From contig JALJCO010007870.1 of assembly GCA_023101725.1 (NCBI GenBank), forward strand, positions 1-64,000: a stretch of DNA of 64,000 bases, read 5' to 3'. The translations under genes were made by a program, and so were the position numbers. The notes under the pieces are model-generated. The model had not been told where the DNA came from. It was given only the letters and a program-made list of their open reading frames with translations, and searched no databases. Source of the stretch: Atherinomorus stipes (Eukaryota; Chordata; Actinopteri; Atheriniformes; Atherinidae). This document shows positions 30,013 to 42,000 of this stretch, one piece after another (the stretch's first letter is position 1; each line of letters begins with the position of its first letter).

Positions 30013-33000
30013 ACAAACATATTAGGGATGTCTGTTATTATTAGCCTACCGATATTATTGGCTGATATTGGCATTGAAATGTGATACTGGAAAATATCGG
30101 TATTGGTTTTTTGGGCCAATATTTTGAAAAAAGAGAAAGAGATTTTACTAACAAAATCTCGCAAGATCTCATTCCATAAGCAGTGTAGAAAAGTCCCTGT
30201 TATCATGGAAGAACTTCATATCCCAGCATTCCTTTCAGAGTCATGTGACCACGTTGCAGCTGCTGCTGCTACAGACTGACTTGCTTTGAAGCTGCTTATA
30301 ATATGTCTGGTTTTAAGTTGTTGGTTAAGTTACCAAATTGTCAGAAACATTAGAATTAGCCACAAGTTGGCTAATACCTGCTAGTATTTGATGGCAGCCA
30401 GATGTCCAAAATGAACAACTCTGGCTGAGGCAAGGATATTTTGGGATCTTTGCTCTCAGAGCAGAATATAGTTGTATTTCTCAAAATATGAGATACAACC
30501 ACACAGTTCTCTGCATATATCGGTATTAGCTGATATTGGATATCGGAATTTAAGAGTTGGACAATATCGGTATATCAGATACCTGTAAAAAAGCCTATAT
30601 CGAACATCCCTTTATACCCTATATCCCCATAACTCTCTTCTCTGAATGTAAATATGTGTTTATGGGTATTTTTGTAAAGAAAAAGTTCAGTTCCCAAGCT
30701 GAAAATGATTGGAACGCAAATTAAAAGTTCTGAATCCGTGAAAGATGTTTGCTAAACTTCTGAAGGATCTTTTACAGGGCAGCCTTCCTCATTCTTACCA
30801 TAACAAAATTGTTCAAAAGTTATGGGTTTTATTCAGTCTTGGGAGAGTTATGCACTCTTTGTGTAAGTTGCAGATCAGACTAGTATCTTTGTCACTGAAT
30901 TATGAAACAAGTCCAGTTGCCTTTTCCTCGAAAATTACATATACCACTACATTACATGGAAGTCCCCATGAGATAAAGACTGCGGCTGCGTCAACGTCAA
31001 GCGACCACCAAGATATAATGATTAGCTTCAGAGGAGATCGCACCACAAGTAGCTTGCAGGGATCAGAAATAACTTGTGAGTCTGACCACTGAATTCCTGT
31101 GTTCTCTTATCCAGCCTCTTGGCATACTCCCCTCTCCCCCACAAGGCGTGTGAATGCCTCGCAGCAAAAGCTGCCGCCTTTGGAAGGTCAGGGGTCAAAG
31201 CTAAGGCTTCTCTCTCTTCAGACAAGTGGGCCAGACAGGATATATCAACGGAAACTCAGCTGAAGCCCCTTGAGGAGCAGACTCTATTATGCATCGTTTT
31301 CCCTTCTAGCTTGCTCAGATTTGGACACACGCCAAGAACCCTAGGAATTTTCTCTTCATATTCCACTTGTTTATCCACAAGATCTGATCAAATCCTGGTC
31401 GACAGTACCTGAGCCAGATGAAGGGCATTCATCACATATCTCTACAAAGAAAATGAATAAACTGATTTGGCAATTAAAGAACTGCTCCTCAAGATTAAAT
31501 AGGTGCTTAAAGGAAAGATTTTCACCCCTCTTTTCTTGTCTGCAATGAGAAAATATTATTCATATTTTATTAGAAGTATAATTTGCTTTTACCACATGAA
31601 TCAATGAATATTATGAAAGACTTTGTTCCACCTAGTTTGAAAAATGACCCTGACAGGCCTGACAACATACAATAGGTACTGAATGCAAGGAGCTGCGTTT
31701 CATTGCAGTGGCGGGTGTTAGTAAATCTGGATTCACTGCTGACCCCCCAAGTCACGCTAACCAGACCAGTCAAGACAGCAGAGATCATTAGGGACTGATT
31801 ATGGACTAAACAAATATTGTGAATTGTGGATTTTTGCATGATGGCAAATGAAGGAATTTTCTGAAAACTCACTCCATGCTCTGAGAACTATGAAACTAAA
31901 GAGTGGGTGTAGCCATCATTTTTCCTGATTTCCCCCTTTTTAATAGTCCGTCTGAAGTTTTTGAGTCATCCCGGCTAAACTGCTTATTTAAAGTCATTTC
32001 CGCCATTTGCTGTCCTTCCCCTCCTCCCTTCAGTCTGCGCCTCTGTTTTCCTTTCTCCTTCTCTCTCAGCTGCTTTATTGATGCTCTCCAGTTGCAATAG
32101 ATCCTGGAGATTAGACTGCCGATGATGAAATATTTCCTTATTGTCTGTAATGCGGGGCAGCCTACAAGACCAAACACAGGGCGGTCTGTTCCTTATTTGA
32201 ACAGCAGCTCTATCAGTTCCCAGGCAGCTCCTCAGCTCTGACCTGTGTGTTAACTCTGATTGGGTCATATGATAAACATTAGCGCTGCTGCTTTTCCCAC
32301 AAACTCAGCACCTAAAACAGCGTGGCCCCGGGGTGGCAATGTGACACGGGGCACCTTTCAAAGCCAAAGCTGCATGTGTCCTTTCATGGCACCTCGTTAG
32401 GGCTTCTTCGACGAGATAAAAGAGCCACATTAAAAAGAGAAGTGGGCTCCTCTGGGGATGCATGCAGATAGTTTTACACATGCTGGCCCATTTCTCCATT
32501 GCACTCTCCCAGTGGCTTTTGTCACACACATTCCATTGTTGGTATGGTCACAGACTCTCAAATGTCAGCACTAAACATCATTTGTTTAAAAAAAAAAAAA
32601 GTGCACGCTCATCTAAAAGACTTTACATTGCTCTGTATATTCAGTCTCACAACAGTGATAACTGCACCGCTTAACGAAACAGAGAAGACTGAGGTTCGTG
32701 TCACATTATAATGCCGTCAATTGCTGGAGTGCAGTTCCTTCTCAGGGAACTGTGAGCACTTTTCTTAAAGAGCAGTAATTCACTCAGCAGTTGACCTTCC
32801 AAGTAGGCAAAAATATTCCTTTGCATGTTTTGCAGGTTAATTTATCCTTCAGGTCTTTTATTATCTGTGAGGAAAAGGCCAGTGACGCAAGTTGTTCTGA
32901 CAAAGTTAAAAAGTATTTTATCGTGGCATCTCTCTCCAAAATCACCAAATTTGACTCTGTTGTTTCTTCCGTAAAAGTACGATTTTATTATTTCATACCG

Positions 33001-36000
33001 AACATGCCTCTCTCAGTATCTGGAGCTGCTTTGGTGCAAATATCAGTTTCTCAGTGTTTATTTTTAGAAATCAAAACATTCTCTGTCTCAGACATACAGC
33101 TTTCCCACATATTGGTGTAACGATGTTTCACATGATGTTGATTAAACTCCACTAACTGAGCTCCAGGCCCTCAATGGGCCTTTTAAATGCTGCACTTGTG
33201 CAGATAATCAGTGAAAGGTGCTCATTATATTTATCAATAGTACCTTCTCGTAGCTTTCTTGGAAAGCGTTTTCCAGGTGAGCCGCCTGTCGGTTGAGATG
33301 CACAATGGAGATTTCCTCCTTGAACACTTGGCAATTCAGCCTCATCTTTTCCAAGAGACGAACCTCCAACTGTCTGAATGATGAGAGGAAACATTTCAAA
33401 GACAAACTTACATGGAATTAAACATGATTTAGAAACATTTGAAGGTTTTTCTACTCTTCTAAATGGCGAGCCAGTTTCCCCATTTCCCACCCACAGAGGT
33501 CCCAGAAGGTTTTGTAGCACTTTTCTTGACAGTGTTACATCAATAATGCAAAAAAACATCACAAGTAAGATGATAAAGACTGAAAGCAAACAAAAAACTT
33601 TAAATTAGCTAGACTTGATGTGTGTACACTGAGCACAAGTTCACAGTACTCAATAATTCAGGGGCTTTAATAGCAAAAGCCCCCTGGGAATACTGGGAAT
33701 AATCAACAGGACGACAAGTCTGAGATGTATTTCAAAAGACAGTTTACATAGATTAGCTGTAAGATTGTAAAATCAGTGTAAAATGCATGTATCTGAGTGG
33801 ATGGACACAAGCATAGAGGCTAATAAAAAAAAAAGTCTCGCAGCATGTTGAGCCACTTTGAGACAATGAAAGCGAAAGCCACTGATGCCTGAATATAAGC
33901 AGCTAGGTTAAGAGGGACTATAACATACACAACTGGCCTAACAGTTTGGATTTAGTTCCAGCTTCGAGCATCAAGGCAGAGTTTAGTATCACTACTATTG
34001 GAAGAATAGTTCTACTATTTACAGATGGCCTAGACTGACACGAGGCAGTGTGGGTGAAATAGGACGGCTCAAACAGATTGATTGCTATTGAATTCAAGGA
34101 AATGTTGGATTTTATTGCAAGCTGTGATATTTAAAGGCTGGAATCTGTGGGTTTTAAACATTATCTGTAACTGAGCACTAACAGTGTAAAACTAAGGCTG
34201 AGCATCATGAGCTCTTGTTTCCGATCCAGGTCTCTAGACAATGTAACACAACGCTTTGATCAGTGGAAGTAAAGGCAGCACTTAAATCTAACATCTAAAA
34301 TTATGCAATCTCTTACAGCTGCTGTTGTCAGTAGTTCATTTGTCTCCTTCAACAAGCTACCCACCTAAGATGAAATAACAGGTGGTCTTAATGTTATAGC
34401 TGATCGGTAAGTTGGGGTGTTTGTAGCTGATTTCTAATTATGAGTCCAGTACTATCATTACAGAGTGAAGTGTCTAATGTGAGTGCAGTTGGGAGGTGCA
34501 AAAGGGATTTTATGCACTGTTGAACAAGCTACTAATTAACAGCAACAGTGCACCTACTTCTTCTTGTGAGCAGCAGAGTTGTTAATGTTGTCTCTGAGGG
34601 TCTGCAGGTTCTGCTTCTTGTCGTTCAGTCTGCTGTTAACCAGCTCCAGCCTCTTTTTTAGCTCAGCAGAACCAAGTTTGTCCAAGTTCACATCTGTATC
34701 CATGTTCTTTAATTCGGAGCAAAATGCTACCAGGCCATGGTGGAGCTCCTGGATCTTTTGGAGTCAAAAAGGTTAGCATGATTATAATTCTTAATATTAG
34801 ATGAAAGTGCAAGTGGTTCGCCTGTCTAATTTTGAACTGAGTTATGGACCTGAAGGATGACATTTTGCAGTGAGTCCACTTGTTGGTTTAGTTCCCTGAT
34901 CCTCTCTTCTTTGGCTGGCTGGACATTTTTATTGATATCACCATTTCCACTGGAACCATTGACTTCTGGACGATTTTGGGATGCAGCACTTGTTTTGTCC
35001 TATGATGTAAAATCACACAGATAGTGCATACTGTATGTGCATATGTTATCTTGCATTGAATATATCAGATATGAAAACCACGTCTTAGAAATGTACCGTT
35101 TTACACAGGTGCAGCTCCAGCTGTTGATTTTCCAATGCTGATGTCAATAAAGTCCCAATTTGTAGATCTGGGGAAAGCTCCGCTGGTGAATCTTTAAATC
35201 AGAATAAAATAGAATTATGTATATACGCACCAGATAAATTAAAACTTCATGTTTTCACACAGGTCCAAAGAGGAGGGAGTGTGCGACACATATTTATCAG
35301 GGAACCTTGTTTTTCTTTCAATGTTAATAAGCTCTTATCCTCGGTCATTCCCAGCATTTTGATACATGAATCCATGATTTTTCCAACCGTTGTTTCCATC
35401 GGAGTTCTGAGATGAACAATTCGCTCAGATGCTGCAACACAGAATTGTCAAAAGAGTCACGAGTTACTGTACTGTATATGCAGATTTACTACAACACTAA
35501 AAACAAATACCCACTCGATAGGCTACAAACAATTTACTACTACGAACAAGCAATTTACTATATATTATATGTCTATTTAGCAAGTTTTTACAGAGGCTTT
35601 GTTACTGCATTTTGTGTTTGTTCAGTATTTTAGCTTTAAACCACTTTAAATACTCACCATTAATAGTAATTTCTATCATTTGAGAATTTTTCTGTACTAT
35701 GTTGTTTTGGCTGTTGCTCCTGTGAAGGGAAAAGGTCACAAAATTAAGCTTTGCTTGTTTTTTAAAAATGTTTTGTCCATCTATTTTCAGTATATTCAGT
35801 AAAAACATTTACCTGAGCTTTAGGGAGCGTCGATTCATACTCAGGCAACTCACATGAGGAGAAGACTTGGATTTTGTCATTGACATCAATGTTGTATTGA
35901 ACGCCTCCAAATTATTAGGCCCTAAGGACTCTTGGTGAACAAAAAAGCATTGTTTAACATTTACAGTCTACATAATCAGCATGTAGCTTTAGGTTTATTT

Positions 36001-39000
36001 GACTTATTATACTGTATACGTAGGGAAAGTTATACCAATTAAAGTGTCGAGTGTTTCAGTGACGGTGCTTGGAGGGTGGAGCTCGTTATAAATGGCTGAC
36101 AGTAACTGCTCCCTGTCTTCCAACGTGATGATGTGAAGGATGTCCAGAGTATTTGTATCCACTGAGGCTATGTCCGCCCCACACAGTTTTGCCTCTGAAA
36201 GAGAAGCATCCAAGTGTAGAGCTAGAAATTTAATGATTGTTAATTCATGACAAACATTTAAAAAAGACCTGACCATAGAAAAGAGGGCAGATTTTGTCTG
36301 AAAGCTTAACTGTTATAGCTTAATGAGCATCTATTTATGGAATTTGGGCACCAAACATGTAGCAGTGGCATCTATAAAGCAGAAATCTAATTAAAATCTA
36401 ACTTTTTTGTGTCCGTTTATTAGATTAAACATAAAGATAAATTAAGCTAACAGTGCTACAGATACAACACCCACAGAATGATGTACCTTCATTTTCTACC
36501 CACCCTCATGCTGAGCAACACTGGAGTACTTTTTTAATTTCTCAAATGCAGCCAGAGATCTGGGGGGGCATGCATGTCCATACAAATTCACAACACTACG
36601 GAAGCTGCGGTGTTCAGCACCTACTCTGCTAATGCAAGCGAAGAAAAAGAAATTCACTGTTTACATTGTGCTAATAGCGAACGAGCTGCAGACAAACACA
36701 AGAAGGGTTGGCTATTGATTTAAAACAAAGAAAGAAAGAAAAAGAGAATGCACGCTTTTATCTGGTTTGGTCTGCCACAGCCTTTGTAGTGTTGTGAACT
36801 TGCATGGACGTGCATCGGAGAAGTGTGATGTAGGTAGTACTGATTAGGCGTTTCGAGTAAATTATAGACGCTACCCACTCAGAACACTCAGAGTACATTG
36901 GACAAGTAATATGCAGGAATATTGCCAAGTTTTTGTGGACTTTTATGGACCTTTTTGTTTTGAGTGCCAGTCACCTCCATTATATGAAAGTCAGTGGATA
37001 ACGAAGCCCCCCTATTAAAAAAAAAGTGCCCCAGAGTGTTGCCCAGCATTAGGGTGAGTAGAAAATGAAGGTACATCATTCTTTGGGTGTTGTATCCCCT
37101 TAATGGCACGGTTAAAGAACATTTTTACCTCTGATGAAAGGGAGACATTTCTGCAGTCCAATGCTGGTGAACCACTGGCAGACTTCCTCTGTGTTCAGCT
37201 CGGTAAGAGATTTCACTACTTGCCTCTGTACATCCTGGAGAGAAAAAGAGGCACAACATGCTGCTTGCACCACACTATCGGCATGAGAGAAACCTATTTT
37301 CATAAACATCACACTAAAAATAATACATACAGTATACGCTCATTCAAACTAAATACTATAACACCATTCACACAGGTGCTTATAAAAGTTTCATGAATAA
37401 CCCTCTTATAATTTGTTTTCTCAGACAAAAACTTAAACATCGGTTGCAAAGTAGGCCAAATTATTCTGACTCAGACTGATACATGGAAAAAAACAATTTA
37501 GTCTGTGGCAAGACTTCAAGACAAAACATGATTAAATTCCAGACTTGTCATTCTCTTTGCCACTGGCTTACTGACAATACAGTATGACTCTGCTACAAAT
37601 ACATGTTAAGACATGTTACAGCAACTTAGCATGTTTGAGTCTTTACATAAGTCAAGGAAACATTTACTTCCACTGGAAAACCTACACAACCTCTTCAATG
37701 TGTTTTGTTTATAGTGTTTCTATTTTCCAAGGTGATGGTTGGGTGATTGATTGGTCTGTCTCATCTCAGGGATTTTCTCATTAAGTTGTAATAGCTAGAT
37801 CTTTAGAAAACACATAGAATTCACATAAAATAGTTCCAGCATTTTTTCACTCTGTAATATGAGATATTGCTGTGTAAGATATATGTAATTGATGGGGTAC
37901 CACAAGAAATTAAATCTTGATGTTGCATGAAGATACTGAGTACAGAAGTTGAGCAATTTGTCTTCTTTTCCATGTTTTGTATTTCAATAAACAGAAAGAT
38001 TGCTAAGGATACAAGCAATCTGGCTTGGCAAATCTTGGAAACAAAGGCTAAAATCCTGCGACTATTTGCAGAGTCATTGCTTTGACAGATCAAGGGAGCT
38101 GGGAAATATAAACAGAGCATATTCTGTAATTGCAGCAGCTTTGGGCTGTGTGCTGATGCCACCCTGAAGGCCTTGCTTTGATGGTTTACGATACCTTCTC
38201 AGGGAAGTTTCCATTCTGATCCGTAGAATGAGGCAAATATGATGCTGCATAAAGCAAAATAAACACTTGTAAGGTGGCGCTTTCAGGGTACGTCAGTTGG
38301 AACAGAAGCATTTATGTAGACAAACACATTTTATGTAGAGCACTTGTCCCTGATGAAACACCAAACTCACCAACGGTTATGCGGCGTTGCCGAGGCGACC
38401 CTTTCCCTTCCTGGCATTGGGGCGCTGTCTGCGTCAAAGAGAGGAGAGTGGCACTCCTACTTGTTGTGTCCACAAGACTGCGGGAGCGAGTTAATGGCCG
38501 CTGTCGGACAATAAAAACTTCAGATGACATTGCGTTGGAAAAGGAGCTCCATCCAATCAATTTACTGTAAACATTTGTGACTTTATTGTTCTGCACATCC
38601 CCAATAACTCTAGTAAAACACAATTTTTTTTTACAGGATTGTGGTAACTTGTTAGGGATTAAACACACCAAAGGCCCTGTTAGCCACAGATGTAGCATGT
38701 AATGTATAATATGAGGAAATCAGGATAGAAGCTTTGCAATACCTTCATGTTTTTATGAGTAATTGTGTCCATTGTCATCCTATTAGGGAGCAGGCAAAGC
38801 TCAGCTTTCAGCATGTCAATCCAGCTCAAGTCTCTCTTGCTTGGGTCATCGGTATCTGCATAGCAAGCAAAGTAAGGTCAATAAATGAAAGCATTTATTC
38901 TTGTTAGATCTTTATTAAGCTAGTTTGTTCTTATTGTTTTACTCCCCCTCTTGTTCTTTTTTTTGTGCAGTGACCAGGTCAATTTGCAGCATATTAGCTG

Positions 39001-42000
39001 GTGCTGATACTGGACTGAGCTCAATGGAGTTGCCATGCAACTGATCAAACACAGTAAAGTCTGTCTAGTTGATGACATGCTTCCCTGACAGCCTGAGTTC
39101 TTTCCCACAGAAACCACATATCCCTATATTTTCCTAATATCACTTGATCAGTGAGCAAATATCTTTACTCTCTGCAACCATAACAAGCAAGATGAATGAG
39201 GCTGACATAATGATATCAAGCTGGGTCCCTGCCTTTTTCTAATGAATCACATGGCAATGATGGTGATGTGATCGTGACTTTTATAGCTTTAGAAGGTAAA
39301 ATGTCAGTCTGCACTACCAAATAGAAAGCAGTAGCCTTTTTAAATAGTTTATCCAGAAAAAGGGGCAAAAAAAAAAAAAAAAGCATCATTCCTTCAATGC
39401 ATGTTTTTCATTTCAGGCCATGTTTCTGAAAAGCTGATTTGACATGGATGGGGGTTTAGATGGAGTCAGAATCAGATAAGACAGTGTAATTGGTTTATGT
39501 GTGTCAGCAGTGGAATCTTGTCTGGGTCCTGTAGAGGCAGAGGAGTACAGGAGGGAGGGGTAGTGCGCTAGCAGTCTCTTCATCACCTGGCTGTTTTGTG
39601 AGTTAGTCTGTGGAGGATCAGAGTGTAGCCTACAGCTAAGCAAATTTAGAACACGTTCTATGTAAAGTAAATGTCTTTAGTAGAACAGCCAACAGAGAAA
39701 AATGATGAGCCTTGGCTAAATAGGATGACACGTGGGAGCGCACAACTCTAGCTGACCTCAGACATAACAGAGTGTCTTTGAAATCCTGAGAAAATCGCTT
39801 CCAGTCTCGTTCCATGACTTCTTTTCACCAGGCATGGCAAAGGGAGCGCAAGATGGAGAACTGTCTGAGAATGGTAATGGAGGGTAGCAGTACACCTCCC
39901 CTACCACAGCCCAATCAAAACAAAGGACAGGAAATTTTAAACAGGCTGAGGGACAGAGTCGAATATTGCCATAAAGGGTGAAATCACCAGTTATGGAGAG
40001 ATGAACATCATTCCCACTCATCATTCCAAAACAGCACAGTCTAACCATGAGTGAACTCTCTCACCCATCACTGCTTATCACAGACAGGCAGCCACATTGA
40101 GCATCCCAGTTCTGCTGCATGACACAATTTGACATCAATTCACGCGGAGACACACATACTTAAAGAAAAAGCTAAGCTTTAGAGTCAGAACATTTCAGCA
40201 CATTTGTGTAATAGATAGGCTGAAGCGATGCTTATCGTTTCCAGTATTATTGTCTTGCTCTGGTTTGAAAAGAAAGTAAGCTCTTTGAAAGAAGACTGAG
40301 GGAGGAGAGTATGCTGAGTCACAGGAACCCAAAACCTGGGAACGGTCTGACCAGCCACACATGGGGAATACACACACAATAGCTAAAAAGGGATTCCAAC
40401 AAAGGGGAACTTCTGCAACTCCCAAAGGAGGCGTTCGAGGTACTGTAGCCATGTCACATAATGACTGCAATTTCATCTGAATGGGAAGCTAAGATCAAAA
40501 CGAAGAGGTAACATATGAGCTCAACAGCTGGCTGAAGCACATCATCATCATCTGGTGCCGTTTACCTCTCACCTAAACTTTTCCTAATTGGAAACAGAGA
40601 CTTTTAAATGCAAATATTAATACAAAACTCACCCAGGTTGTGCTCAGTAAATGATAAAAGATTTATTCCAGTGTTGAATACCCCTGTGACAGAAAAAGAA
40701 AAGGTTATTTAATAAAACAAATGATGACATCAAGACATACAGAATATTTGAAAGAAAAACCAACCCAACTGTTATATATATATATATATATTAAGATTGG
40801 TTTTGTTTATTTTTGAGCCAGTATCTAGTCATATACCAGCTTTTTGTGGTGCAACAATGAGGCCAGAAAGACTACAGGAACGTCAAGGGCTGAAGTTGGG
40901 ATTATAACGACCAGTTCATGTTTGCGCTAGAGTTATATTCTAACTGCGTAAGATGTGATGTTTTGACATTATGGGAGAAAGCGGAGGAGGAATAGACATG
41001 ACACAAAATGATTCCATGGAAATTAGCAAGAATAACAGCTGATGCTCCATGATGATTGTGTTTGTGTTATCTCTCTCTTTTGTTTTGTGGGGTTTTTTAT
41101 GAAATTGATAATCATCAGGACCTATTTGGAACACACAAGCTGAGAACAACCTAAATCATAACAGCTAGCGAAGCGTGCAAGAAAATCACTCACACGCACA
41201 CAGGAAGAACTACACACCGCCTGGCCAAAAAAAGAGTCACTACCAATTTTGCTGGACCGCCTTTAGCTTTGATGACTGCAGCATTCACATTGTTTCGATA
41301 AGCTTCTGCACTGTCACAAAATGCATTTTCATTCAGTGCTGCATTAATTTTTCACCACGATCTTGCATTGATGATGGTAGAGCCTAACTGCTGCGCACAG
41401 CCTTCTCCAGCACATCCCAAAGATTCTCAGTGGGGTTCAGGTCTGGATTCTGTGGTGGCCAATCCATGTGTGAAAATGATGCTCCCTCAACCAGACTTTC
41501 ACAATTTGAGCCAGATGAATTCTGCAATTGTCATCTCGGAATATGCCCGTGCTATCAGGGAAGAGAAATCTGTTGATAGAATAACCTGGTCATTCAGTAT
41601 GTTCAGGTAGTCAGCTGACCTCATTCTTTGAGCTTATACTGTTGCTGAACCTAGACCTGACCAACTGCAGCAACCCCAGATCATAACACTGCCTGCACAG
41701 GCTTGTACAGTAGGCACTAGGCATGATGCTGCATCACTTCATCTGCCTTTCCGGCCACATTTCTTTCTCGAAGGCAATGGATCTCCACTATCCTTCCAGT
41801 TTTTAATAATGCGTTGGACGGTTCTGAACCTAGTTTTAGTAATTCTGCAATCTCCTTAGATTTTTTCTTTGCTTGATGCATGCCAATGATTTGACCCATC
41901 TCAAACAGACTAACATCTTTTCCACGACCACGGGATGTGCCTTTCCACATGGTTGTTTAAATGAGAAGCAACTCATTGCACCAGATGGGGTTAAATAACT

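Noticed and set aside
31028..31225. Minus frame with [17 protein letters not shown] sequence between the microexon and the PDZ exons
   Set aside because: It looks coding-like, but no donor gives the phase needed for the PDZ exon. Microexon 31409-31441 joins directly in phase 0 to 29191, so no extra exon is required.
33152..33589. 145-codon minus frame overlapping exon 12
   Set aside because: It is a different frame from the coiled-coil exon. It lacks the helix pattern and runs through both splice sites.
41368..41610. Plus-strand ORF across the Tc1 remnant
   Set aside because: It is the antisense of the transposase DDE region.
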